DNA from: Gemmataceae bacterium
GTDB lineage: Bacteria; Planctomycetota; Planctomycetia; Gemmatales; Gemmataceae
Direction: 5' to 3'
NCBI GenBank assembly: GCA_009697105.1
Contig: SIAQ01000035.1
Coordinates: forward strand, 1 to 43,641
Length of the DNA stretch: 43,641 nucleotides
This document shows positions 25,272 to 34,066 of the stretch, in pieces. The notes under the pieces are model-generated. The model saw only the letters and a program-made list of their open reading frames with translations. It searched no databases and was not told the DNA's origin. The first letter of the stretch is position 1; each line of letters starts with the position of its first letter. The position numbers and the translations under genes were made by a program.

Positions 25272-26680
25272 CAACTTTTTTCTATCGCGGCGATCTTTCG
25301 TTCCCATAGGTCGCACAGTTCGCGGGTGCGATCGACCGACGCGCCAAGATACTGGCCCGGATCGTCGAGCACGGCGAGTTGATCCGGTGTCATCTTCGCA
25401 AGGTACGTGGCGATCGACGCATCCTCACGCAGCAGCTGCGACAGCGGACGTTGCTGCAGGCGGGCGTCGCGCGCCAACACTCTCGCTTTTTCGTGGGCGG
25501 CCGGATGACCGTACATCGCCAGCAATACGTACAACGGCTCCGCGGTGATCGGGTCCTTGCCGGCGTCGAGCACTTCACGCATCCGCACGGCATCAGGCTC
25601 CACTGCGGTGAGCGTTTGGCTCAATCGCTGAATCGCATACGCAAACGCCGCGACATGCTCCATTACATACCGCATCGAGGCCGAGTTTGTCAAGTCGCGC
25701 TGATGCTCGGAAATCTGGTCCATCAGCACCGTCGTCAGTCTCGGCATGTAGGCCTTCCACATGCTTTTGACGTTCTCGAAATCCTTCGGGTTGACCTTAT
25801 GTGGCATCGTCGAGGAGCCGACGATTTGGCTGTTCGGGTCGTTCGCCTTCTTGTCGCGCAGCTCACGCAACTCGCTCCGTTGCAAATGGCGGAAATCGTC
25901 CGCGATATTGGCGAACACGCCCCAGCACGACGTCAGCGCATAGACGTAGTCGGCGATATACTCCGGCTGCGTGACTTGCGTCGAAATCTCCGGCGGCACG
26001 AGGCCGAGCTTGCGCATCAACGCCGCTTCGACCTCGGCAGGCTTGGCGCTTAGCAACCGTAATGCATTATACGCTCCGACTGCGCCGGCGAACTTGCCAC
26101 GCAGGTTCTTTGCCGACTGCACGATCATCTCGATCCGCTGTCCGAGCCGAGAGACGTACAGTGCGACAGCGAATCCGAACGTCATTGGCACGGCGTGTTG
26201 GCCATGTGTGCGGCCCATCTGCAGCGTGGCGGCGTGGGCGCGGGCCATCGCGATCAGCTGCCGTTCGAGCGCGATCAGGTCCGGCACGATGACATCGCGC
26301 GTCACATCAACGAGGCTCAACGCCCGAGCCGTATCCATGATGTCCGCCGAAGTCGCGAACAGATGCACGTACGGCTTCGCTTCCGCACTGACACGCTTGC
26401 CCATGCAATTGACGAGGGCACGGATATTATGCTGAATGCGGCGTTCTTCCTCGTACACCTCGTCGGGCGTCACCGCTTCCGCCGCTTGCGTGATCTCCTC
26501 CGCCGCCGAGCGCGGGCAAACGCCAAGGTCGGCCAGCGTCTGCGCCAAGGCCGCCTCGACTCGCGCCAGATAGCGGACCTGGGCGTTCTCGGAGACATAT
26601 CGGCTCAGCTTCGCGAAGAAAGTCGCGTCCGCGAAATAATAGCGAGCATCAAACGGCGAGGCGGCATCAAATGGATTCAT
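25271..26680 (-). CDS. purB: Adenylosuccinate lyase
   Basis: 469 residues from the ATG at 26680. It cleaves SAICAR to AICAR and adenylosuccinate to AMP plus fumarate in purine synthesis. Fumarase/aspartase superfamily features are visible: FATSADIMDTARAL, then GRTHGQHAVP (157-166) carrying a catalytic His, and the signature GSSTMPHKVNPKDFE (288-302) with the catalytic Ser loop. Residues beginning MNPFDAASPFDARYYF match the usual start; alternatives at 26737 and 26752 add 19-24 variable residues, and none of the three has a strong ribosome binding site. Confidence 0.94.
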   Translation of the reverse strand: MNPFDAASPFDARYYFADATFFAKLSRYVSENAQVRYLARVEAALAQTLADLGVCPRSAAEEITQAAEAVTPDEVYEEERRIQHNIRALVNCMGKRVSAEAKPYVHLFATSADIMDTARALSLVDVTRDVIVPDLIALERQLIAMARAHAATLQMGRTHGQHAVPMTFGFAVALYVSRLGQRIEMIVQSAKNLRGKFAGAVGAYNALRLLSAKPAEVEAALMRKLGLVPPEISTQVTQPEYIADYVYALTSCWGVFANIADDFRHLQRSELRELRDKKANDPNSQIVGSSTMPHKVNPKDFENVKSMWKAYMPRLTTVLMDQISEHQRDLTNSASMRYVMEHVAAFAYAIQRLSQTLTAVEPDAVRMREVLDAGKDPITAEPLYVLLAMYGHPAAHEKARVLARDARLQQRPLSQLLREDASIATYLAKMTPDQLAVLDDPGQYLGASVDRTRELCDLWERKIAAIEKS

Positions 26681-26742
26681 GTCTGCATGGTCTCGTGCCG
26701 TGAAGGTTGTATTTGGATTGTCCGGCGATTGTTTCATTTGTC

Positions 26743-26775
26743 GAGCTATCAACCGTCAGCTATCAGCTTTCAGCC
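26743..26775. repeat. Single 'AGCTATCAGC' repeat arm upstream of purB
   Basis: GAGCTATCAACCGTCAGCTA and the following CAGCTTTCAGCC match the family at 13285-13405. No complementary arm of similar length is found nearby. Confidence 0.6.
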
Positions 26776-26939
26776 AATCAAATCTGATAGTCGTTAGTTG
26801 TCGACGCATTCTTTCATTCTATTGCGCAAGCGAAAAAGCCAAATAACACGTGATCGGGCAGGACGGGCTCACGCGACACGCATTTTGAAGTTACGATGGA
26901 AAGCAATCCTCTGTATAATCGCAGAGAAGGAGAAAAATA

Positions 26940-27272
26940 ATGACGCTTGCCACGATTGATCTTGCGGAGAGTTCACGCGCGGTCCTGCGTGAACTCGTCG
27001 ATGCCACGGGAAAGACGCCGAACGAGGTCGTTGGCAGCGCTCTCGATGCGTACCGGCGGCAACTTTTTTTCGAGAAGCTGAACGCAGGCTACGCGGAACT
27101 TCGTAGCGACCCCGTTGCGTGGGCTGAATTTCAGAGCGAATTCGCGGAGTTGGATTCAGTTCCGATCGATGGGCTGCCAGAGGAACGATGGACCGAAGAC
27201 GGTCTGTGTATCTCGTCGCTACCTGAGGACAACACGGGTGGCACCGGCGTTCCTGCAGGTGGCCACGAATGA
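26940..27272 (+). CDS. MazE/ribbon-helix-helix-like antitoxin
   Basis: 110 residues. The N-terminus TIDLAESSRAVLRELVDATG, continuing KTPNEVVGSALDAYRRQLFF, fits a ribbon-helix-helix DNA-binding unit (strand, helix, turn, helix). The middle is an acidic helix (FQSEFAELDSV) that would wrap the toxin, and the C-terminus is Gly/Pro-rich. AAGGAG precedes the ATG. Its stop overlaps the start of the MazF-like gene in ATGA (27269-27272), the normal antitoxin-toxin arrangement. Confidence 0.75.
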   Translation: MTLATIDLAESSRAVLRELVDATGKTPNEVVGSALDAYRRQLFFEKLNAGYAELRSDPVAWAEFQSEFAELDSVPIDGLPEERWTEDGLCISSLPEDNTGGTGVPAGGHE

Positions 27273-27623
27273 ACGATCTTTCTCGCGGCGAAATCTGGCT
27301 GGCTGACCTGGCACCGACCTGCGGTCACGAACAATCGGGGGTGCCGTCCCGTGCTTATCGTGAGCGACGACCAATTCAACACAGGTTTGTCCGGCTTGGT
27401 GATGGTCGTGCCTCTCACATCAAAAACGCTCAAATCAAAGAGTATTTCGTCGCGCGTTTCGGTAATCCCGCCGGAGGGCGGATTGAAGACGCCGAGCGTG
27501 ATCCTTTGCGACCAAGTTCGAACGACTAGCAAAGATCGTCTTTCAGGTGCCGCGTGGGGCAAAGCTTCGGCTAAGACGCTGGCGGAAGTTGAAATGATCC
27601 TTCGGCAACTACTGGCACTCTGA
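27269..27623 (+). pseudogene. MazF/PemK-like toxin with a +1 frameshift in a G run
   Basis: The first frame reads MNDLSRGEIWLADLAPTCGH then EQSG, the standard MazF start. At a run of five G (27337-27341) the frame is lost; deleting one G restores GCRPVLIVSDDQFNTGLSGL and then VMVVPLTS, and the conserved C-terminal VILCDQVRTTSKDRLSG to a stop at 27623. Total length 355 is a multiple of three plus one. The two fragments overlap in sequence space exactly as one protein of 117 residues. It may be phase-variable at the G run, dead, or a sequencing error; the antitoxin upstream is intact. Confidence 0.88.
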
Positions 27624-27683
27624 TCGAGCGGCATGTCAACTGGCGATTCAAAGCGTTTGGTGGCTCATTTTCAGGATACTACA

Positions 27684-29084
27684 ATGCGATTTTTGTTCCT
27701 TTTGATCTCGCTGATTATGCCATCATTCGTGCACGCCCAGCCCGTCTTCCGTGCCGGCGCTGCGACGAGCAACATCACGCCGATTCTGGGTGGCGATATC
27801 ATCGGCGGGTTTGTGCCGTTTCCGGCTACGCATATCCACGACGAGTTGCACGCTCGCTGTCTCGTGCTCGATGATGGGACCACGAAGCTCGCCATCGTCG
27901 TTTGCGATTTGCTCGGCATTGGTCGAAATGTCAGCGATGAGGCTCGTGCGCTCATCAAGGACCAGATTGGCATTCCGATCGACAACGTGCTCATCAGCGG
28001 CACACACACGCATTCGGCAACCAGCGCGCTCGGCAAAGATGCACGCCTGCTCAATCAGGAGATGGACGAGTACCAGCGCTTCGTCGCCCGGCGAATCGTC
28101 GATGGCGTTCGCCGGGCGCATAACCAGCTTCGGCCCGCGCAGCTCGCTGTCGGTAGCGTGTCGGTTCCGGAGCACGTGTTCAATCGCCGTTGGCATATGA
28201 AGGCCGGCAGCATCCCGCCGAATCCGTTCGGCGGGATGGACAAGGTCAAGATGAACCCGCCCGCCGGCAGCGCTGATCTGGTCGAACCCGCGGGGCCGAC
28301 CGATCCCGAAATTCCGATCCTCGCATTTCGTGGCACCGACGGCAAATGGATCAGCGTCTTCACGACGTATTCGCTCCATTACGTCGGCGGCGTCGGGAAT
28401 GGCCACATCTCCGCCGACTATTTCGGCATCTACTGCGATGCGCTTGCCAAACGCCTCAAGGCGGACGGTCTCGTCGCGCTGATGGCCAACGGTACGAGCG
28501 GCGACATCAACAATATCAACTTCAAACAGCCACGCGGAAAGAAGGAGCCGTATCAACAGATGCGCTTCGTCGCCGAGGATGTCGCCGACAAGGTACACGC
28601 GACTTTGGCGAACCTGACGTTCCGCACCGACGTGACGCTCGCCGCCCGCTATCGCGAACTGCCGGTCGGTACGCGCAGGCCGGACGCGAAGCTGTTGGAA
28701 TGGGCCAAGGCGAAAGTCGCTGAGCCGAAGATCAAGGGCAAGACCGACCTCAGCGTGATCTACGCCGCCCGCACGCTGCGCATGGCCGAGCATCCGGAGA
28801 AGCTCAAGATGCCGTTGCAAACGCTGCGCATCGGCGATGTTTCGATCGGCACGATGCCGTGCGAAATATTCTGCGAGATCGGCCTGGAGTACAAGAAACG
28901 CAATGGCAAGCAGCCAGCGTTTCTCATGTCGCTGTCCCACGGATACTACGGATATCTGCCTACGCCCCGTCAGCACGGACTCGGCGGCTACGAAACCTGG
29001 CTCGGCACGAATCGCCTCGAAGTCCAGGCGTCAGTGCGGATGCTCGACGCGCTTGTGGAGATGACCGCCGAGATGCGGAAATAA
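27684..29084 (+). CDS. Neutral/alkaline ceramidase-like secreted protein
   Basis: 466 residues with a signal peptide (MRFLFLLISLIMPSFVHAQ). The N-terminal ceramidase-like domain shows FRAGAATSNITPILGGDIIG, a CLVLDDGTTKLAIVVCDLLG strand, and the zinc-binding ISGTHTHSATSALG. A second conserved His lies in TTYSLHYVGG and a catalytic-type loop in MANGTSGDINNINF. The C-terminal beta-sandwich typical of true ceramidases is absent, as in most planctomycete homologues, so hydrolysis of ceramide is not assured; an amidase role outside the cytoplasm is the safest statement. AGGA lies eight bases before the ATG at 27684. Confidence 0.85.
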   Translation: MRFLFLLISLIMPSFVHAQPVFRAGAATSNITPILGGDIIGGFVPFPATHIHDELHARCLVLDDGTTKLAIVVCDLLGIGRNVSDEARALIKDQIGIPIDNVLISGTHTHSATSALGKDARLLNQEMDEYQRFVARRIVDGVRRAHNQLRPAQLAVGSVSVPEHVFNRRWHMKAGSIPPNPFGGMDKVKMNPPAGSADLVEPAGPTDPEIPILAFRGTDGKWISVFTTYSLHYVGGVGNGHISADYFGIYCDALAKRLKADGLVALMANGTSGDINNINFKQPRGKKEPYQQMRFVAEDVADKVHATLANLTFRTDVTLAARYRELPVGTRRPDAKLLEWAKAKVAEPKIKGKTDLSVIYAARTLRMAEHPEKLKMPLQTLRIGDVSIGTMPCEIFCEIGLEYKKRNGKQPAFLMSLSHGYYGYLPTPRQHGLGGYETWLGTNRLEVQASVRMLDALVEMTAEMRK

Positions 29085-29087
29085 GTG

Positions 29088-29162
29088 TAGCCGCTCGCCT
29101 TCGGCGAGCGCGGACTGGTAGTGCGGCAGCCGCGGATCGCGCTCGCCGAAGGCGAGCGGCTA
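29088..29162. repeat. Inverted repeat, 'TAGCCGCTCGCC' family, after the ceramidase-like gene
   Basis: Arms of about 23 bp (from 29088 and to 29162) pair fully over TAGCCGCTCGCCTTCGGCGA and its complement, and each arm folds on itself. It starts three bases after the stop codon. Family members lie at 19696 and 32530. Confidence 0.92.
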
Positions 29163-29233
29163 AACACGGAACGTAGTTGATCTACGCCGTTGCTCGTACA
29201 ATGTTCACATCGTCCATTACTTGACAAGGTCTA

Positions 29234-29560
29234 ATGATGTCCGCGCTGAAGCCGATTGCTTTGAAGAAAGAGGGCGACGATCGCCTCGTCATCGAATGGA
29301 GCGACGGCCATCGTGGCGTTTATCCGTGGACGCATCTGCGCAATAGCTGTCCTTGTGCCGCCTGTAACGAAGAACGTGCGAAACCGCCCGATCCGTTTCG
29401 CATACTGAAGCCGAGCGAACTAGGGCCACTCAAGCCGGTAACAATCAGCCCGATTGGCTACTACGCTTACAGAATCGTGTGGAGCGATGGCCATGATTCG
29501 GGCTTGTTCACGATCGGAAACCTGCGAACGCTTTGCCAATGTGCGGAATGTGTAAAATGA
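29234..29560 (+). CDS. DUF971 protein
   Basis: 108 residues. ALKKEGDDRLVIEWSDGHRG, then YPWTHLRNSCPCAAC and a closing IVWSDGHDSGLFTIGNLRTL with CQCAEC define DUF971, the N-terminal domain shared with gamma-butyrobetaine hydroxylases. As a stand-alone protein it is commonly encoded beside Mrp/ApbC, as here, which links it to iron-sulfur cluster work. The Cys pairs CPCAAC and CQCAEC could bind zinc or a cluster. Two consecutive ATG codons are possible starts. The gap to mrp is filled by the longest hairpin in the window. Confidence 0.88.
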   Translation: MMSALKPIALKKEGDDRLVIEWSDGHRGVYPWTHLRNSCPCAACNEERAKPPDPFRILKPSELGPLKPVTISPIGYYAYRIVWSDGHDSGLFTIGNLRTLCQCAECVK

Positions 29561-29564
29561 CCTC

Positions 29565-29658
29565 GAATTGTAGGGTGCGTCAAGCGCCAGCGCCGACGCA
29601 CCAGGGCCTTGCGATCGATTGGTGCATCGGCGCTGGCGCTTGACGCACCCTACAATTC
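29565..29658. repeat. 38-bp inverted repeat between DUF971 and mrp
   Basis: Arms at 29565-29602 and 29621-29658 (GAATTGTAGGGTGCGTCAAG type) pair over 38 positions with one mismatch, around an 18-base loop. It begins five bases after the DUF971 stop and ends 40 bases before the mrp ATG. Confidence 0.93.
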
Positions 29659-29698
29659 AACGAATATCCCAACGAATAATACATACGGAGAACTACCT

Positions 29699-30523
29699 AT
29701 GCAGCCTCAAGGCGCTGTGCAGCAGAAAATCAGCATGCCCAACGTGAAGAACATTATCGCCGTCGCCAGCGGAAAGGGCGGCGTGGGCAAATCGACTGTT
29801 GCGACAAATCTCGCGCTCGCCCTGCATATGCACGGCCGGCGTGTCGGGTTGCTCGATGCTGACATCTATGGCCCGAGCATCCCGATCATGATGGGCATCA
29901 GCGAGGTATTCGATCCGAACACGACGCAGTTCCCGCTCGATCGTTACGGAATCAAGCTGATGTCGATGGGCTTCTGGGTCAAGCCAGAGACGGCGATGAT
30001 CTGGCGTGGGCCGATGGTGCACAAGTACCTCACGATGTTTCTTACGCAGATACCGTGGGGCGAGCTTGACTATCTCGTCATCGACCTGCCGCCGGGCACA
30101 GGTGACGCCCAGCTAACGCTGACGCAAACCGTCCCGCTGTCGGGCGCGGTGATCGTGACGACGCCGCAAGACGTGAGCCTAATCGACGCGCGCAAGGGCC
30201 TAGAGATGTTTCGCCAGGTTCGCGTGCCGGTGCTGGGCATCGTCGAAAACATGAGCTATTTTGTCGGCGAGGATGGCAAACGCTACGAAATCTTCCGTCA
30301 CGGCGGAGGCAAAAAGCTCGCCAAAGAAGCCGACGTGCCGTTCCTCGGCGAAATTCCACTCGACCCGCGCATCGCCGAGTGTGGCGACGCCGGCGACCCG
30401 ATCGTGCACAAGGATCCCGCCAGCCTAATCGCGAAGACGTATGTGCAGCTAGCGAACACGGTCGTCGAGCAGGCGCGCAAGGTCGCAGGCGAGACGGCCG
30501 AACTGCCTACGCTGCAGCTGTGA
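29699..30523 (+). CDS. mrp: Mrp/ApbC family ATPase (iron-sulfur cluster carrier)
   Basis: 274 residues. The P-loop NTPase core has the deviant Walker A SGKGGVGKST (24-33), LLDADIYGPSIPIMMG, a Walker B-like DYLVIDLPPGTGDAQLTLTQ and VTTPQDVSLIDARKG. The family role is ATP-dependent carriage of Fe-S clusters in the cytoplasm. Two differences from classical Mrp are visible: the N-terminal MIP18/DUF59 domain is missing, and the position that carries CxxC after ENMSYF has no cysteines (ENMSYFVGEDGKRYEIFRHG). GGAG precedes the ATG at 29699; an upstream start at 29609 would translate the hairpin and is rejected. DUF971 is immediately upstream. Confidence 0.93.
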   Translation: MQPQGAVQQKISMPNVKNIIAVASGKGGVGKSTVATNLALALHMHGRRVGLLDADIYGPSIPIMMGISEVFDPNTTQFPLDRYGIKLMSMGFWVKPETAMIWRGPMVHKYLTMFLTQIPWGELDYLVIDLPPGTGDAQLTLTQTVPLSGAVIVTTPQDVSLIDARKGLEMFRQVRVPVLGIVENMSYFVGEDGKRYEIFRHGGGKKLAKEADVPFLGEIPLDPRIAECGDAGDPIVHKDPASLIAKTYVQLANTVVEQARKVAGETAELPTLQL

Positions 30524-30535
30524 TTATCCCAGCGA

Positions 30536-30559
30536 ACCGTACTCCGTAAGGAGCACGGT
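30536..30559. terminator. Hairpin between convergent mrp and kelch-FN3 genes
   Basis: ACCGTACTCC-GTAA-GGAGCACGGT forms a 10-bp stem with one mismatch in the 86-base gap between converging genes. There is no U tract on either strand, so it is only a candidate bidirectional terminator. Confidence 0.4.
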
Positions 30560-30609
30560 AGGTCTGCGTATGGGATGGGACCGCGCGAGCGCTGATCGGA
30601 AGCGGATCG

Positions 30610-32517
30610 CTACTGATGCCATTCGCCCGTAAACTTCTTGTACAAGTCCTTGTACTGCCGTTCAAACCACACCGGCGCCGATGGGATCCCTTCCTGTCCC
30701 AGCGCATCGACGGCGACGATCCAGTACCGGCGCGTGTCCTTGTTCTTGTTCGTGTCGATGAAGCGATTCTCTTTCACGGGGTCGCCCGTCACGCGCGTCA
30801 CGGGTTGCCCCGCGCCGTTGATGCGCGGCGACTCCATGCGATAGACGCGATAGCCCACGATGTCCGCCTCGACGCTCGTGTCCCATTTCAAATGACACTT
30901 CACGCCGTCTTCCTTCGCGAACACCGCCTTCGGCGACGACGGGATCGTCAGAACATATGGCCCCGCGCCCGATTCGACGCCCGTCTTGTTGACAGCGCGA
31001 ATGCGATATGCGTAGACGGCGAAGCGGTACGGCTTGCCCGTGTCGAAAAGTTGGCTTCCCGCGAAGCGATGGTGATACTGTTCGTCGGACAGCGGCGCTT
31101 GTTGTTTGAGATCAATGAGGATGTCGGTAAATTCCGTTCCGAGGATCGGTCTCGGCGTCAGGCGACTGAACACGCCAATCGCCTTGATCGCGCCAACCGA
31201 CGGCTTCTCGAGCGGGGCCGTGTCCTTGCGCAAACGAATGATTTGGTCCTCGGTGAATACTTCAACAGGTGCGCGTTCGACCACATATCCGACGACACCC
31301 TCGGCCTTGGAAGCCGGCCAGCGCAGTTCGACTTTCGTTGTCGATCGAACCGATGCGATCACGTCCTCCACGAGCGGCGGCTTGGTGCGCGGCTTTGGCG
31401 CTTGCACACCAAACTGCCGCACGGCCTGCGTGCCATAGCGATATGTCCAAATCTGCTGCTCACGATCAACGCCAGGCACGCGCTGCGGCGGGTTGACGTA
31501 GTTCTCCATGAGGATGACGTTCTGATCGGGAATCGCCGCCATGATGCGGCGCCGCTGCCCGCCGCCGGGCGGTTCGGCTTTCGGGTTCATCTTGATCCAG
31601 GTATTCTTCGTGTGCTCGTAGACCCAGGTTTCGTAATGCCAGCCGTCGTCGCCTTCCACTTTGCCTTGAGCACGAACCGAGGCAACGATGACATCGCTGA
31701 AGTCGTCATACGCCAGCACCGCATCGTTCTTATCTGTCGGCGGCATGGTTGTGGGCTTCAGGTCGGTCCATTCGTTTTTCGTGAGGTCATAGGCCCAGGT
31801 GTGCGGATCGTCGCTGAACTGGGTGCCGAACAGGATGTGCCTTTTCATCGATTTGTGATACGCCATCGTACCCGCCGAGCGCGAGGCTGGTTGCTTGGTT
31901 TTGGGCAGCATGCGAACCCAGGAGTTGTCGTAGGGGTCATAGACGATGGTGCCGTCGTTCGAGCCTTCACCGCCGAAGATGACGACGACCTGATGATCGC
32001 TATCCCACGACGCGCAGCGCAAAGGGCGAGGGTGCAACGTGGGCACGGGACGCATGTCGCGCCAGGTGTTGCTGACGATGTCGTAGCTCCAGACCGAGGT
32101 ATTGCTCAGATAATTCTCGCGGAACCAATGCCAGCCATGGCTGCCGGAGAACGCGGGAAACCGCAGGAATCGCCCGGTGACGGGATCGTAAAGATTTTGC
32201 GCGTTACAGCACGCGCCGGGTGGCGAGGTGTTCGGTTCTTTCAGCGTCCATTTGGCCGTCGCGGGGTTGTAGGTCCAGGTCTCGGCATTCTGCTCACCAC
32301 CGCCGCCCTGATTGTGACCCGCCCAGCGGACGAGCAGCTTGAGCTTGGTGTCGTAACCGAACGAGCCTTCGTAGCCCAGCATCGGTGACGGCGGACCGTC
32401 TTTGAGCGGACTGCGCTTGATCCAGGTGTTCGCGTCCTGTTGCAGCGGCATGGCGGGTTGGCTCGACGCGGCGTGGATAATGGTGAAGGCGACGAACAGA
32501 ACAATTCCAATTCGCAT
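30610..32517 (-). CDS. Secreted kelch-type beta-propeller protein with FN3 domains
   Basis: 635 residues from the ATG at 32517 (GGGGGA upstream), with a signal peptide (MRIGIVLFVAFTIIHAASSQ). Residues about 30-390 hold repeated kelch/galactose-oxidase-like blades: ETWTYNPATAKWTLKEPN, SVWSYDIVSNTWRDMRPVP, TIVYDPYDNSWVRMLP, HTWAYDLTKNEWTDLKP and ETWVYEHTKNTWIKMNP. Two fibronectin type III-like domains follow (KVELRWPASKAEGVVGYVVE around 420 and CHLKWDTSVEADIVGYRVYR around 540). No enzyme residues are evident; it is probably a binding or scaffold protein outside the cytoplasm. It is last in the minus-strand cluster with the DUF1501, PSCyt1/DUF1549/DUF1553 and PPC genes. Confidence 0.85.
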   Translation of the reverse strand: MRIGIVLFVAFTIIHAASSQPAMPLQQDANTWIKRSPLKDGPPSPMLGYEGSFGYDTKLKLLVRWAGHNQGGGGEQNAETWTYNPATAKWTLKEPNTSPPGACCNAQNLYDPVTGRFLRFPAFSGSHGWHWFRENYLSNTSVWSYDIVSNTWRDMRPVPTLHPRPLRCASWDSDHQVVVIFGGEGSNDGTIVYDPYDNSWVRMLPKTKQPASRSAGTMAYHKSMKRHILFGTQFSDDPHTWAYDLTKNEWTDLKPTTMPPTDKNDAVLAYDDFSDVIVASVRAQGKVEGDDGWHYETWVYEHTKNTWIKMNPKAEPPGGGQRRRIMAAIPDQNVILMENYVNPPQRVPGVDREQQIWTYRYGTQAVRQFGVQAPKPRTKPPLVEDVIASVRSTTKVELRWPASKAEGVVGYVVERAPVEVFTEDQIIRLRKDTAPLEKPSVGAIKAIGVFSRLTPRPILGTEFTDILIDLKQQAPLSDEQYHHRFAGSQLFDTGKPYRFAVYAYRIRAVNKTGVESGAGPYVLTIPSSPKAVFAKEDGVKCHLKWDTSVEADIVGYRVYRMESPRINGAGQPVTRVTGDPVKENRFIDTNKNKDTRRYWIVAVDALGQEGIPSAPVWFERQYKDLYKKFTGEWHQ

Positions 32518-32529
32518 GATATTTCCCCC

Positions 32530-32621
32530 GTTTAGCCGCTCGCCTTCGGCGAGCGCGGACATGACGATTTCGCGATAACAGGTGCGCTGTATCCGCGCTC
32601 GCCAAAGGCGAGCGGCTAAAC
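32530..32621. repeat. Inverted repeat, 'TAGCCGCTCGCC' family, before the kelch gene
   Basis: 30-bp arms at 32530-32559 and 32592-32621 pair with one or two mismatches around a 32-base loop. It separates the DUF1501 stop (32628) from the kelch-FN3 start (32517). Confidence 0.92.
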
Positions 32622-32627
32622 AATGAA

Positions 32628-34004
32628 TTACGCAAACACTTCGCCGATCACTTCGCCGCCGTTGACGGTCGCCAGTTCGTTGCGATTGTTATGGCGATAG
32701 ACGAGCCGATGCTGGTTGACGCCGAGCGCGTGTAGGATCGTGGCGTGCAGATCGTTCGGATGGATCGGGCGTTCGATCGCCGCGTAGCCGATGGGGTCAG
32801 TCGCGCCAATAACCTGCCCGCCCTTGACGCCGCCGCCGGAGAGCCACATCGAATAACCCGATGGCGAATGATTGCGGCCCGGATTGACTTCGCGATTCTC
32901 GGCGGCGGGCGTACGGCCGAACTCGCCGCCCCAGACGATCAGTGTTTGATCGAGCAGGCCGCGCCGCTTCAGGTCGGCCAATAATCCCGCAATCGGCTTG
33001 TCGGTCTTCAGGGCTTGCGGCGTATGGTTGGCGATGAGGTTGCCATGCGCGTCCCAGCCGCCGGACCGGAGCTGGATGAAGCGCACGCCGCGCTCGACGA
33101 ATCGGCGGGCGAGCAGGCACATCGTGCCGAACTCGTTGGTGTCCGCGTTGCCGATGCCGTAGAGGTTCTTCGTTTCGTGCGTTTCGCGTGCCAGATCGAA
33201 CGCCTCCGGGCCGACGGTTTGCATGCGAAAGGCGAGTTCGTAGGAGCGGATGCGTGCTTCGAGTTCGCCATTGCCGGCGTGGCGCTCGAGATGGCGACGG
33301 TTGAGTTGATCGAGCAGGTCGAGTTGGGCTTCGCGCTCATCCACTCGAACGCCGGTGGGCAGCGAGGCGTGCGGGATGCCGGTCGATTCGACGATGGTTC
33401 CTTGGTGGCGAGCAGGCAGAAACCCAGAGGCCCAGGCTACGGGCCGACCCGTTTCGCCGGCTTTCATGACGATGAAGCCGGGGAGATTCTGATTCACCGA
33501 GCCAAGGCCATAGTGCACCCAGGCGCCGATGCTGGGGCGATCGCCGATCTGCGTGCCGGTGGTGGCGAGATATTCCGCCGGGGCGTGGATTGGACTATCG
33601 TGTCGGCAGCTGCGGAGGATGCACAGGTCATCGACGTGACGAGCGATATGTGGGAAGATTTCGGACACCTCGATGCCGCTTTGGCCGTGGCGGTTGAAGC
33701 GATAGGGAGAGCCGAACAGATCGTTGAGCGGTGATCGCGCGATGCGTGGGATGCTCGCTGCGATGCTGGCGGGAACCGTGCCGCCGTGCAGTCGCGTCAA
33801 GAGCGGCTTGGGGTCGAAGGTGTCGACCTGGCTTGGTCCGCCGCCCATGAAAAGAAAGATGACGCTGCGTGCCTTGGCGTCAGGCCGTGGCGCGAGTGTT
33901 GGCCTGGCGTCGTTCGCTTTGAGAAGATCGGCCAACGCGAGCAAGCCAAACCCGCAGCCGGCACGCGCCAACATCTCGCGGCGAGAAATTTTTGACATTC
34001 TCAT
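32628..34004 (-). CDS. DUF1501 family protein with Tat signal (second copy)
   Basis: 458 residues from the ATG at 34004 (or 456 from the ATG at 33998). The twin-arginine signal is MRMSKISRREMLARAGCGFG followed by LLALADLL. Family blocks match the first copy at 2430: VIFLFMGGGPSQVDTFDPKP, HGQSGIEVSEIFPHIARHVD, VWGGEFGRTPAAENREVNPG, then NHSPSGYSMWLSGGGVKGGQ and HPNDLHATILHALG. The longer frame from 34070 is read-through of the inverted repeat at 34005-34065. It follows its PSCyt1/DUF1549/DUF1553 partner with only that repeat in between. Confidence 0.92.
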   Translation of the reverse strand: MRMSKISRREMLARAGCGFGLLALADLLKANDARPTLAPRPDAKARSVIFLFMGGGPSQVDTFDPKPLLTRLHGGTVPASIAASIPRIARSPLNDLFGSPYRFNRHGQSGIEVSEIFPHIARHVDDLCILRSCRHDSPIHAPAEYLATTGTQIGDRPSIGAWVHYGLGSVNQNLPGFIVMKAGETGRPVAWASGFLPARHQGTIVESTGIPHASLPTGVRVDEREAQLDLLDQLNRRHLERHAGNGELEARIRSYELAFRMQTVGPEAFDLARETHETKNLYGIGNADTNEFGTMCLLARRFVERGVRFIQLRSGGWDAHGNLIANHTPQALKTDKPIAGLLADLKRRGLLDQTLIVWGGEFGRTPAAENREVNPGRNHSPSGYSMWLSGGGVKGGQVIGATDPIGYAAIERPIHPNDLHATILHALGVNQHRLVYRHNNRNELATVNGGEVIGEVFA

Positions 34005-34065
34005 ATATAGCCCGCCATTTATGGCGGGTCCCCGAAGCAAACCCGCCATAAATGGCGGGCTATAT
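34005..34065. repeat. Perfect inverted repeat joining the two secretome genes
   Basis: 25-bp arms at 34005-34029 and 34041-34065 (ATATAGCCCGCCATTTATGG type) are exact, with an 11-base loop. The repeat is the entire intergenic space: it ends one base from the upstream stop codon (34067-34069) and abuts the downstream ATG (34002-34004). Confidence 0.93.
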
Positions 34066-34066
34066 C

